Position numbers and translations under genes: made by a program. Under the pieces are notes generated by a model, which had not been told where the DNA came from, searched no databases, and worked only from the letters and a program-made list of their open reading frames with translations. Shown here one piece after another: positions 1 to 10,430 of a stretch of 64,000 nucleotides of DNA (within the stretch, counting starts at the first letter, position 1; every line of letters starts with the position of its first letter). Source of the DNA: Limnomonas spitsbergensis (Eukaryota > Chlorophyta > Chlorophyceae > Chlamydomonadales); assembly GCA_037349105.1 (NCBI GenBank), contig JAYJMM010000124.1:8912001-8976000 (forward strand), read 5' to 3'.

Positions 1-534
1 GAGGCTCTGACTTTTGTTGAGGACGTCGTTCGCGTTGTCGAGGCCTAGTTTTGTTGTTTTTCTTTGCGTTCTTGGGGAATAGGCTTGAGAGGGGCAAGGT
101 TTACTTCGGGCTGCCTTTTCCTTTGGGGGGGGGGTAGTTATTTCCTTTGTTTTCTTCTCCTTCTTTCCCTCTTAACTTAATTTAACTTTCTGGAAGAGGT
201 GTGATGTCATTGACCTCTGGGCCCTGCTCAAAAAGGCACGGCCCCGTGGGCGCCCAACTGTCTCGTTGGGAGGAAGAAGGAAAGGAACTAAGGGCATGAG
301 GAAAGACAGAGAGGAGCACAAAGGACAAAGAAAAACACCTCTTCCTGAAAAAGGACAGGCAGACCAAGGATCTCCGTCCCAGACGATCGTAGCCCTCTTT
401 AAAAACTGCTAAGAGGAGAGAAAGCAAGAGAGAGACAAAAAGGGAAAGAGCGAGTCCCGAAGGAGGCAAAATAAAGACAACAAACTAGCCCTCAGCAAAT
501 TCTACACGTCCTCAACAAACTAAGCCTGAGCCTC
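1..534. repeat. Foldback (inverted-repeat) element at the left edge
   Basis: Bases 1-60 and the reverse complement of 471-534 align over their whole length, sharing GAGGCTC, TTGTTGAGGACG and CTAGTTT.GTTG blocks with a few small gaps. The two arms enclose about 410 bp that contain an A/G-rich tract and one copy of the dispersed repeat described at 201-260. The element may begin before the window. No transposase-like reading frame is visible inside, so it looks like a non-autonomous foldback or MITE copy. Confidence 0.55.
201..260 (+). repeat. Dispersed repeat, copy 1
   Basis: First of several copies of a short family with core TCAATGACGTTACACCTCTG, followed by GGCCCTGCTCAAA and a GC-rich block ending GTGGGCGCCCAACTG. 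This copy has lost part of the core. An A/G-rich stretch follows, as in copies 2 and 3. Nothing in it resembles a gene. Confidence 0.6.
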
Positions 535-757
535 CCACCCATACCTTCCCTGCTGTTTGAACTGCTGAAAGTCCATGGCGCCCTTCGGGGGGGCCTGCCC
601 AACCTCTCGCCCTCAGCCTTTCCTTCACTCTATGGCTCTGAAAGCACACATGCAGCGCATCCTCCACATGCTCGCCGTGTCCCTCAGCCCAGCATTGTTG
701 GCAGTAGCGTGTGTCTCGCTGCTCAGCACTACCGACGCCGTCCTCTGCACAATTCGA

Positions 758-815
758 GTCAATAACCTTACACCTCTGGGCCCGCTCAAAGCTCAGCCGC
801 GTGGGCGCCCAACTG
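758..815 (+). repeat. Dispersed repeat, copy 2
   Basis: The same order of blocks as copy 1: a core beginning GTCAATAACCTTACACC, then CTCTGGGCCCGCTCAAA, then CCGCGTGGGCGCCCAACTG. An A/G-rich tract with AAGGGAGAAAAG follows directly. Diverged but clearly the same family. Confidence 0.65.
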
Positions 816-2320
816 TTCAGAAGGGAGAAAAGAAGAAACTAAAAGGATGAGGGGGGGAAAGAACAAAAGGAGAGGCCGGGAAAGCAAAGAAGACCAAGTC
901 CGACACCCGAGTTCCACTAGAGAACATAATGCAAGTGTGTTGCCCTGTTGTCCTATAAGACCTCTCACCTCTGTCTTACGTCACATCCATGCCTCACTAG
1001 ATACCCGTCTAGATCAAACAGCCGAGACAAACCAAGCAGGTGACACAGTCCATTCAGACAGCTCAGGCCATATAGGCCGCTCACACCACGCAAAAATGGC
1101 AGCCCGAACTACGGTACATAGCCAAGCAAGCATGCCATGCCAACGATCGCTCATGTCTATGCTAGGCGAACTTGATTGTTGGGTCCTACTCCTTTCAATT
1201 CCTGGGCCACATTTCTGTCATGGACGACCATCCTGCTTACAAAGCGTGAGGTGGAGCGTAGCCTGGCCAGGATTCTGCCCTGTAGAGGCTGGAAGACGAG
1301 TCGTGATCCTAGAATAGGTCAAACAACCAGGACCAAGTTCATGGCCAACGTGGGTCGTGGCGGGTCATGAAGCATTATCTTAAATACAGCCAGTGCCTTT
1401 TGCCTGGCACCCCATGCACTGCAGCACAAAACAAAGTCTGGGACCTGAATGTTCAGATAACATGCCTAGATACGGTATCATGCATCGAATTGGTTCAGTA
1501 AAACAACAATGCGACATCTTGAGTCCACAACAATCAGTCAAGCTCAACAATCAATCAGTTTTCAATTTTAAAATATGCGCCGTTTATTCTTAAGTCCTCA
1601 ACATTCAAATTTTAGGTTACTTGGAACCACCGAAGTATGGAACACAGGCAGGTGTGGCCGGGTGTCGGCCATAAGCTCACTCTCATCGATACAAAATATG
1701 AGTTCATAGCCCACTATGTACAAACTCACATGCATGTATGGCTCACTATGTACAAACTGATAACGCTCATCAATACCCATACACTGGTGACTGAGCCATG
1801 TCTCTGCCTCTCTCGGCCCCGCTCATCACTTGTCTGCTGAGAGGGCGTTGAGCCTCATGTACACCGGGTGCATGAGTGGGCTTCACAGACGGAAACTCAG
1901 TCCACTCAATCTTCTTCGTCACCAGCTCAAGTTCATAGTTCCGCAGCATGTGAGCAAGGATCTGCACCAGGTTTGCAGATGGCAATGTTATATATTTTCT
2001 AAAAACCTTGTTCGTTCCATTCAAACTTCTTGGTCAAAAGCTCAATCCAAAGCTCATTGCGAAGCATTAAAGCAGATCTGCAATAGGCAACTATAGTATT
2101 ATACTTCAACTCTTTGTATTATATATAGCCTGGTAAATCTGCATGCATGGAGATCCTTGGTGGTTATTTGGGGGCCATGCAAAAATTGCATGGGGACTGT
2201 CATGCAGCCATGCAGTATGTCAGGATGTGCATGGGGTCAAACAGTCATGTGAGTGTTGCATGCATTACTTTCTCTGTGTGGATCCTGCTGTTCTGAGCCT
2301 TGAAAATGGGGGAAATCTTG
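816..2320. other. Intergenic, no supported gene
   Basis: Only short, uncharacteristic open frames occur on both strands, without splice-site structure or a recognisable motif. The sequence is of middling GC with some CATGCA-rich stretches around 2140-2260. I see nothing that can be annotated as a gene. Confidence 0.5.
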
Positions 2321-2410
2321 GACCGTATTGGCCTACCGTACCGTCCCTTTTGTCCATACCGTATCCGTACCGTACCGCACCGTATTCCCGTACCGTGTTT
2401 CCGTACCGGG
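2321..2410. repeat. Degenerate (CCGTA)n tandem repeat
   Basis: About 90 bp made of degenerate CCGTA/CCGTAC units, for example the run from 2359 to 2375. A simple satellite in intergenic DNA. Confidence 0.75.
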
Positions 2411-2747
2411 TTACCCTCTCCCGTGCAAGCTCTCTATCTGTTGCTGCTGTTGTCTATGCAGTTCCATCTTTCGTCATGAGACAGACCATATGACTCCCAC
2501 TTGCAAAATTATTTGGTTACAGTGTCTGTGGCTGCCAGATGGTGCAGATCATGTGATGAGCGTCTCCTGGGCCACCAAGGCTGACGTGGGATTGTGGGGC
2601 GGGCCAAGCGTGAGAAAATGCTCCAGGCCTTGTTCAAGCTACTGTCGGCCTTGCCAGTTGGTGGCGCAAGCCGGGCAGCAGAGGCATGCTTGAAGTGGTG
2701 GAAGGAAGAAATCTGGGCATTTTCTGGTGCACCGGGTCACTGGAAAG

Positions 2748-2806
2748 GTCAATGACGTTACACCTCTGGCCCTGCTCAAACAAAGGCTCGGCCGCGTGGG
2801 CGCTTA
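2748..2806 (+). repeat. Dispersed repeat, copy 3
   Basis: Best preserved copy: it begins with the exact core TCAATGACGTTACACCTCTG, continues with the GCTCAAA block and the GCCGCGTGGGCG block, and is followed by an A/G-rich tract (2812-2885) as in copies 1 and 2. Confidence 0.7.
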
Positions 2807-4008
2807 AGTAAAAGGGGCAGAAAAAGAGGAAAAGAGGTAAACAAGTGAAAAGACAGACAAAAGGCTGGAAAGGAAAGGCAAAGGATGTTCTAGTCTCTGA
2901 GAACGTGTACGCATGAACAATTTCTATCACTGGAAAGGTATTCGTGCCTGTAGGATGCTAACCGAGAGGTTCCATGCCTTGTGCACTAAATACCTGGCAT
3001 GACCGGTATTCAATTTGCTTTATGCAATACTGGTATACAGTGATGGACATCTGAAGCGGCAACTGGAAGAAAGTTGTTTGGAACTCCCTGCCTCTATTTA
3101 GAGGCAGCTTCCAAAGCTTCTTGAAGCTATTGCTGCACTTCCGGTAGAGAAACTCTACTAGTGATGAAGGAGGGCTGCCTAAATAGTATAAAGCGCTGCA
3201 TGAATGGACAGTTTGACACTGAAGTGCTATATATGGGAAGAGGGCATTGTCAACGTTCTTGGCATGCAGCATTGTGCACAAAGTCCATGTGAATGCGTTT
3301 CGTGAGTATCTGATGACGTGGTTGGCTTTCTTATTTTTTCTTCTTGAGGCGGAAACTAGCAGTAACACAACTAAAATATCTGGCGCAAGGAACATCACTC
3401 ATACGTCCTGATTGTTCTTTGAGACGGTCCACATTCAGGAGCCATACATCATCAGTTCTTCATTTAGGGGTTATTTGTATCGCCCAAAGGCAAATATTAT
3501 ACATGGGTTGAAATAATTCAACACAACGGTACAGATTCACAAATTCAAGACAAGAATTTAGCAAAGACCCAGTCAATCCAGAATTCCAGGGGGGGGGGTG
3601 AAGCGGACACTCACTTATTGAGAATGATTCAAGCATTTGTGTCCACTCATTCACCTCAGACCAGTCAATGACACAAAAAAGGTTCACCCCATCCAGCAGC
3701 CTACCAGCTCTTAGTCAACTAGTCAAGTGCATGCATGACAGCAAGGCAAACTACTCATCGATCAGGTGGACGACAAATACAGAAGACGACAATATTTAAG
3801 TTCCAAGTAAGATAAATGAATTTAAAACAATTTAAAGCAATTGTAATTAATACCGATAGTACCAAACCAATAGCTCCTCTTTAAAACCAGAGAGCGATGA
3901 TGAAAGCAGTCAAAGATCAACAACAATTCTGGTCACGACCCCACTAGTAGCATTGATATCCAATATCCAAGGTGTCTTAAAAAACTGCAAGCACGAGCTA
4001 ACATATTC
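2807..4008. other. Intergenic, downstream of the ice-binding protein gene
   Basis: Relatively AT-rich sequence with no supported gene. A 146-codon open frame on the minus strand (2958-3398) has no recognisable motif and no splice context. The end of the ice-binding protein 3' flank must lie in this stretch, but I could not identify a poly(A) signal. Confidence 0.5.
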
Positions 4009-6921
4009 TTACATGGGGAATACCATCACATTGCTATCCATGGCAACTGCCACATTCATCGCGAAGAGGCGGCCCGTGACCTTGCAACCCGTTTTGGCAG
4101 TGATGGCGGCAAAAGCCATTACATTGCCGACCACCTCGGAGCCCACCTCAAAGAGAGCAGAGCTTCCCACCTGCCAGAGCACATTACTGGCCAAGGCACC
4201 TTTCTGGAGCACCATCTTGAGGCCCGTGCTCATCTGAGGGGCGGGGCAGAAAGGATGGGGGGAAAGACATGGTCAGATCAAGGCAGTCATCAAGATTAAC
4301 ATGGATAGGATGTTGCACCTGAATTGAGCATAAAATGGTAAACAGCATCAACACAAAGTTCCACCTAAGCCAATCATTGGTTGGCACCCAGACAGGCAAA
4401 CAACGATGTGAGCTTATTAAGAACACTATAGTGAGAAATCAAACTTCATGTCTGGGACGACAGGTGCTCGCAAACTGGTCCAGGCCTAAACTAAACTAGG
4501 GCAGCAAGGTGGGAAATAGGATCTGGACTCACCTGTAGTGTCGTCGCAATCTGGAAGATGAACACGCCCGCGCCATTCAGGTACCGCGTGCCGGACGACA
4601 CCTCAAGCCCGCCCGTGGTCTTGTACAGGCTAGGGGTCAAGGTGGAGCCGCCGATATGTACGACGCTGATGACTTGAACGTTTTGGGTGCGCCCCGCCGC
4701 ATGGAGGTACGCTGTCGTGACGTCGGCCTTGGCGGTTGCAGCTTCCTCGGTGCTTGCCCGGCCATGAAGAGTGGGCTGCTCCGATAATGAGATAGAGGTC
4801 TCTCCTGCAACAGCAGAGCCAGGGCTGACGCCGAGGAGCTCGCCGACGGTGGTGGCACCCTGGAGCACAATGAATAACACACAGATCAGTCAAATAAAGA
4901 GCAGCCGGCAGTGTTCCTGGCACCCATGGGCAAAATCAAACGCATTGCTTATTTTTAGTTTGTGCCAGAACACATTTGGGGGGAATCGGGACGGCCACCA
5001 CAGAGACAACAGGGACCAAACATGACTGGCCTACGGGCGGGGGCCCAAGCGGGGCTTGCTGCACCAGGCCTCAATGGCTGTTGGCCGTGATGTAGCTGAA
5101 GTGTGGCTGATGCGCACCACAATTAAGTGTAATCAGATCAGCCAGCAGCCAAGGTTGGTGAGTTTGCGGCAAGGAATGAATAAGGTAAGAAAGAAAGAAA
5201 ACTACGCCCCCCCTAGGGGCGTGTGGGTTAAGGGAACAGCGCAGCTCGGGGCCGAAGCCACATCCGCGCCGTTACCATCAAACAAGAGTGAGGCTAGCTT
5301 GTTAGGCTATGGCGGCTTACGTTTCCTGTTTGTAGTTATATAGGCGTTGCTGCATTAAGCACTGAAGTGTTCAATCCTTCTCCTAGTCTGTACTATGATG
5401 TGCATGTATTTGATGGCCGCATTTCTTTGCTTGGTACGGTGTGAGACCTAGTGTTTGCATTTGTGCCAAGGTGAGTTCCTTGTAGACTGTGCCAGATGTG
5501 CCTATGAGAATGGGGATGAGCTAGATGTTGCTCTCTGAGAATCCGCTTTTTATGAGTTCATGTATGAGTTCAGAGTGTTGGTCCTTGCATGCGGCCAGTT
5601 GTGCGTCTGGTTGTGTGTCCCGGCAGAACTTGAACTCTATGACGAGGATGACCGTGTCGGTTTTATCGGCCTTATGCTGGACCAGCATGATGTCCGGTTG
5701 GAATTTCTTTTTCCCAGTGGTTTGCCTGGACATGCTTGTGACTCTCAGAAGTTCAGGAGGGACTCTGTTCGCTCTTATTCCTGGGGCGCCGGCATTTTTG
5801 CAGTCTACTGCTGTGCCTAGGTCAGCCATGACCAGGTCCCCGCCCATGTCACCTTTAGATATGGCTTTAAGGGGGATCCTGCCGGTGCGGTGGTGCCTTG
5901 CTATGTACATTTTCTGCATCTCTTGGTTCTTGCATGAGCCTGTCATATGCCCCGCGCTGTCTTGTTCGTTGCAGAGCGGGCATCTGTCGTGGGTGCTCTT
6001 ACCGCTTCTGTATGCGAGCTTGTTGTTCCACAGGCAGCCGTGGCGCCACTTGAGGGTTGTTCTTCTCTCAGCATGGGTGATAGCGGGATTGGTCATGAAG
6101 GAGTTGCTGATTTCGCCATCGGCCCTGTCTCTGATACCCTTCCAGCCCTGGTAATAGACACTGGCTGTGTTGGATCGACCGAGTCTCAGCCTTTCGTGCA
6201 TGTGGTTGTGTAAGGCATCGTTGAGATTTTCGAATCCCCACGCCCTGTCGGCTCGGGTATTGCCGAGGTTGAGTGGAGCAGCTGCGAACGGCCAGTACGA
6301 CGCGTGCTGGCCTGCTTCAGGGTTGATGGGGATTGTCAGGTCACACTTATCAGAGGTGTGGGCTGCTCTCTTAGCCAATGCGTCTACTAATTCGTTCCCG
6401 ATGTCCCGGTTGTGTGCTTTTACTTTCACGAACTCGATGCTTGTGAGTGAATAAATTGCAATCAGAGCAGCCAGCAGCCAAGGTTGGTGAGTTTGCGGCA
6501 AGGAATGAAGAAGGTAGGGTTAAAAAACTCTACCCTACCTTACTTGTCTCATATTGCATAGGGTTCAAAAACATGACTGAATAATCTGGTGGGATTGTAT
6601 TAGTCAAAGCTGTCCCATTAAGGAAAGAACGCAGAAGATAGATGCATACGAAAATAGATAGCGTGATGAACCTGGCTTTTTTACTCCTGCTGGAAGCCAG
6701 TCCTAGAGGGATGCTCTTAGCTGGGACAGGCTCTCCCCAAATTAGATTGGGTCAATTTTCTTTCTCACCGTGTTGGTGACAGTGGAATACGCGAGGACTG
6801 TGAAGATGTATGTGCGAAGATCGACGCTGCTCATCTCAGACTTATTTTTCAGAACTCCTCGGGCGGCATCGGTGATGACGAGACCCGGCCGAGGTGGCCA
6901 TGAGGAAGAGAGCAACGGCAT
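4009..6921 (-). CDS. Ice-binding protein (DUF3494 family), three exons
   Basis: Exons (transcribed order) 6769-6921, 4533-4859 and 4009-4233; both junctions are phase 0 with GTGAG donors, giving about 234 residues, a normal length for a one-domain DUF3494 protein. Family hallmarks appear in order: VLAYSTVTNTG at the exon 1/2 join, LGVSPGSAV, AKADVTTAY, LTPSLYKTTGGLEVSSG, VFIFQIATTL, NVLWQVGSSA and CKVTGRLFA. The family folds as a secreted beta-solenoid that binds ice and limits recrystallisation; polar algae are thought to have acquired it from bacteria. Intron 1 (1.9 kb) holds a LINE insertion. The start is uncertain. The ATG in frame with exon 1 (6921) gives no clear signal peptide, while one begins at 6937 (MSKMQYAVALFLMATSAG) in another frame, so an indel, an unseen splice or a decaying copy is possible. 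It could be a pseudogene. Confidence 0.85.
5131..5189 (+). repeat. Left flanking direct repeat of the LINE
   Basis: A 59-bp sequence containing CCAAGGTTGGTGAGTTTGCG that recurs at 6460-6518 with three mismatches. It is read as a long target-site duplication made when the LINE at 5190-6459 inserted. Confidence 0.7.
5190..6459 (-). mobile_element. 5'-truncated non-LTR retrotransposon (LINE)
   Basis: The element lies antisense to the + strand inside intron 1 of the ice-binding protein gene, so it points the same way as the gene. Its 3' end carries a (TTTC)n-type tail (AAGAAAGAAAGAAAA on the + strand at 5188-5202). It has lost everything upstream of the end of the RNase H domain, as expected from incomplete target-primed reverse transcription. 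The 59-bp flanks at 5131-5189 and 6460-6518 match at 56 of 59 positions, which implies a fairly recent insertion. A similar tail plus GTGCGGGTTAA sequence at 20912-20955 may be a 3' scrap of a related element. Confidence 0.7.
5521..6459 (-). CDS. LINE ORF2 C-terminal fragment: RNase H end, zinc knuckle, restriction-like endonuclease
   Basis: About 312 intact codons up to a TAG at 5521-5523. It opens with the last part of an RNase H domain (EFVKVKAH..DIGNELVDALAKRAA). A CCHC knuckle follows (CPLCNEQDSAGHMTGSC), then RHHRTGRI, which resembles the RHN/RHH stretch of restriction-like endonucleases (RLE). It ends with a PD..(E)xK-type centre, QPDIMLV....ILVIEFKF. RNase H plus CCHC plus RLE is the layout known from algal Dualen/RandI-type LINEs; reverse transcriptase and any APE domain are absent here. 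The frame happens to stay open into the flanking repeat to 6501, but those residues are target sequence. Codons show no stops or frameshifts, so the copy is young. Confidence 0.7.
   Translation of the reverse strand, partial: AIYSLTSIEFVKVKAHNRDIGNELVDALAKRAAHTSDKCDLTIPINPEAGQHASYWPFAAAPLNLGNTRADRAWGFENLNDALHNHMHERLRLGRSNTASVYYQGWKGIRDRADGEISNSFMTNPAITHAERRTTLKWRHGCLWNNKLAYRSGKSTHDRCPLCNEQDSAGHMTGSCKNQEMQKMYIARHHRTGRIPLKAISKGDMGGDLVMADLGTAVDCKNAGAPGIRANRVPPELLRVTSMSRQTTGKKKFQPDIMLVQHKADKTDTVILVIEFKFCRDTQPDAQLAACKDQHSELIHELIKSGFSESNI
6460..6518 (+). repeat. Right flanking direct repeat of the LINE
   Basis: Second copy of the 59-bp repeat seen at 5131-5189. Unusually long for a target-site duplication, though LINE duplications vary widely. 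Confidence 0.7.
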
Positions 6922-9339
6922 ATTGCATCTTAGACATTATCTGTAGGATGGGGCAGCAGTAAGGGGAGGAGGAGCAGTCAATCAGGAGTCAGCAGGAGAA
7001 CATTTGGAATGGAATTGACCGGTAGTTGATGGTACAATTTTTTTAAAGAAGGGGAGGAATGATTTTGTATGCCAGATGACTTGGTGACGGCCTTGCGGCC
7101 TGCCATTTGGCATGTTGCCTATTGAACACCGGGATGTGTGACATGAGACATGTTTTTTTCAGAAAAGACACAATACCCAAATACCATTTCATCTTAGTTG
7201 CCAATGACCTGAAATGTGCAAGCAAGGTTTGTCTCTAGGGGACCAGGTGCTGATCGGGCGGGTTGCACATGCCTCCGTTTGGTGCGCCATGCAAGTCCGG
7301 ATGGGTGGGCGATATTCCATGTATGTTTCTAGTTGGGGCCTGGGGCTGCATGGATGGGTGGCTACACTTGATTGTTTGGTCTTAAGTCTTAAGCAAAGTG
7401 CGCAAGCAATGGCTGTGGCCATGCATGCGACTAGTAGGCCAGGCATTTCGCTGGGACCCCCATTGTTGCGGCTGGACTGAGTGGCAGTGATGTTTCCAAC
7501 GAATATATTTATTTTTTGGAACGACCTGCATCGATTGATGGTTGGTTTGCACAATGCTGCGGAGCCGTGCATCGCCTGCGACCCTGCCTGCTCCGACCGG
7601 GCCCTCATCGCTCCGACTCGCTGGCAGTGATCCCGATTGTGACTTGCGATCTGAAGGCCTCAATTGTTACAAGTTTACCTGCGCCGAGGTGCCGTGCACA
7701 ACTTGCACCCCTGCCTGACGACTCCGACCAGGCCGCCCTCGGCTTATTGTAGGTTTGCTCGAACTCGCACGATGATCTTTGATACCCATTTCTGATGAGC
7801 GTTAATTCATTATCGGTATTACAATGCCTGCGTGAGGTGCTATATTCTGAGTTCGTCGCCTGCCACCATCGCCCTCGACCACCGCCTGGATGAGTGAATG
7901 AGTGATAAGTGGAGCCGGGGGAAAGTTCGCTTCTCGCACAGAGAACCTGGAATGGCAGGCTTACAAAGTCCAAGAGAACAAATATTTATCTTGTCCCATA
8001 TCTGATATCAGGCCTCCATGCTCAGAATTCAGTACGCCCGAGTATAATTCGCCCCCCCTCCGGCCACGCCCACCCCCGGCAGGCCGTAGCCGACGTATCT
8101 TATTTACCTTTTCGTGTACGGAAATGGTTTCTTCGGAAACGTAGCTAACTTTTAGCAAAACTTTTATTATTATTTTTCCGGGGAGTAAAAAGCTTTTGCT
8201 TGGGCCCTTAGTTAACAGGCATAATAACTGTCATAAAGAGACAGACTGTCCTTGATTTTCCACAGCCCCTCCAACTGGTAGTTTGCGAAAAATTGTCAAG
8301 GAATTCGAATCATCAAGCCGCAAAGCAAAACTTCCAACGTGAAGCCAGTTCAGTACCGAAAATAGGTTTCAAGGATTGATAATGACAATACACCCCGTTG
8401 TCATGAGTTTGCGATGAGTTACTTCCGTTCTCTACTGAGCGCTTTAGTAAGCACGAAATAGATGTTGGTACATACAGCCGGTCAATGACAGCATAAGTGC
8501 AAGAACATGCCACTGCTGTCAAGTTTAAGCAACTAAGCATTCATCAATCAAAGTTGTAAGCAAATATCGAGCAGCATAGCAGATACGGGCACGCCAACTT
8601 GTAAGGCGGCATCTATGACACCTGCATGTTGCAGCTCAGTAGCTCACCTTGCTTACTAGCGGCGGTTTAGTTGAGGCAGGGGGGTGAGGGTAGTTGAACG
8701 GACGGTGGAATGCCTTCGTCAGTTTCAGTTGTTGTGGTGCCGAGCAAGCGAGGAGTTGAGAGACAGGAGAACAAGTACCAAAAGTGCACATGAACCAGGC
8801 TTCATAGTATTCCAGCCGCTAGTTCGTCTCGAAAGAGCCGGCTGATATGATATGACAGGTCGCAAAAGACAGGACATCATATATATTTGATTCTGGACGC
8901 TTCCAGACAGCAGCCCGAACATCCACAGCCAAGCGCGTTCCAGCGTCGTCCATATATTCCGTGGCTGCATTTACCAGCTCATCCAGCTGGCTTTGGTAGC
9001 CCCAGAGCCGAAAATCTCGCCGATCTGCTGATCTGCCAGCTAGATGTCTAGATCGTGTGTCTAGATCCACTGGGATGGTGAAACATAGCTTCCCACCTGG
9101 CCACCATGCATCGAAGTCGACACTACGCGTTGTGTCACGGTATAATGCAGTATACGTGCCAAAACCGTAGGGACCGCTGACGCGTCCCCGTAGACTCCGC
9201 AGCTTCCCTGCGGAGCCCCCTTTTTAGGGTTAGACGCCCAGCTTCCCACTTTCGGGAAGATCGGAGGCCAGGATTTCCCGTACCTTAGTAATAAGGGCTT
9301 GCCGGGACATTGTATCCCGGCTTGCCCACTGTCCCTTAC
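6922..9339. other. Intergenic, upstream of the ice-binding protein gene
   Basis: No supported gene. The bases just above 6937 should hold the ice-binding protein promoter, but no convincing TATA element is seen. Short GC hairpins occur near the right end: CTCCGCAG/CTGCGGAG around 9195-9215 and GCCGGGA/TCCCGGC around 9301-9321. These may belong to the retroelement block that follows. Confidence 0.45.
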
Positions 9340-10430
9340 TTCGTTCCTTTTAAGTGGACAGACCTCTAATTGTAAACAGCACCGGCCTTTGTCCAAGATA
9401 AAGCCCAGTGAAGAGCATTAAGTCAGTACCCCAATTACAGTCAAGCCTAGTTCAGCTACTCAGCCGACATAGCAAGCTCAAGACTCCCTAGCGGAAGCCC
9501 GACTCACTTAGGACTACCCCTACGGTCTACGTCTACGGCTCCCCCGCATTACGCGGTAAGTGACCACACCGCCCTGCCCGGCTCGCTACCCGACAGGCCG
9601 TGAAACTAGCCCTCCGAGCGTAGCACCGTGTCTGTCATCTAGAGATCCCAGCCACAGCTTAACGCGCTGCGCATCCGCGGCCAGTGTGTAGACACTGAGC
9701 TCGCCCGTAGGCGTCCGCCACTCTGTGGGGAAGAAGTCCGCCACGGACCCGAAGCAACCATCGCGTGTCCACTTAAAAGGACGAAGTGGGTCTAAGCCTG
9801 ATCAGCTTGATCCAGCGAATCCTGCTAAAGGTGCATGTGCTGTGAACTTGAATTTCTTTTTGAAGACAGTGATCTGCCTTGGACAGCTCGAAATCACTTA
9901 GCAGAGGATTCTCCATAGAACCCAAGTCAATCCCTGCTTGCGCTGGGCGTGGCAACCCAGAAGCAGACGTAGCTTGAAGATCAGGCTGAGGAGTTATAAA
10001 CCCAGCTGATAGTGCCTGTGCACGTGGCCTGCATCCGTGGTAGAGTGCACAACCTGCGTGTTGACAGAAGTGAGCAAGGATCCGGGATCCGAGTTTAAAA
10101 GCGGCAACCCAAGACTGTGTGCAGGAATATCCGAAGCTGCAGATTGCAGCCCGAGCGGGACCTGCGGAGATTGAGGAGGAAGCTGCGCGACGAATCAGAG
10201 GAGGAATAGCGGACGAGATCAGCAAGATAGCGGACGAGACAGCAGCCCAGAAGGTGAAAATACCCGCCAGAACCAGTTTAAAAATTTTACCCGTGCTTGA
10301 CCTGTCTAGCAACGCCTAACCAGCCTGCAGAAGGTAGAGGAGAACGGAAGCAGGCTTTGAGCTAGTGACCAGTTGCTGTGAGCCCACACAGCCGAGCCGG
10401 CACAGCTGCTCAGCACCCAGCAATAGTACA
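9340..10430 (+). other. Leader region of a gag-bearing retroelement, with inverted repeat
   Basis: This stretch precedes the long gag ORF. It contains a 21-22 bp inverted pair: CTTCGTTCCTTTTAAGTGGA at 9340 on and its complement around 9765-9786, with one inserted base. The 400 bp between resemble an untranslated leader or LTR fragment. I found no matching sequence downstream of 15727, so a paired LTR cannot be shown inside the window. A 66-codon frame at 10119-10319 could be a leader peptide but has no known motif. Confidence 0.3.

Noticed and set aside
2958..3398. 146-codon minus-strand frame
   Set aside because: No domain, no splice context and composition like the surrounding AT-rich intergenic DNA; length alone is weak evidence.
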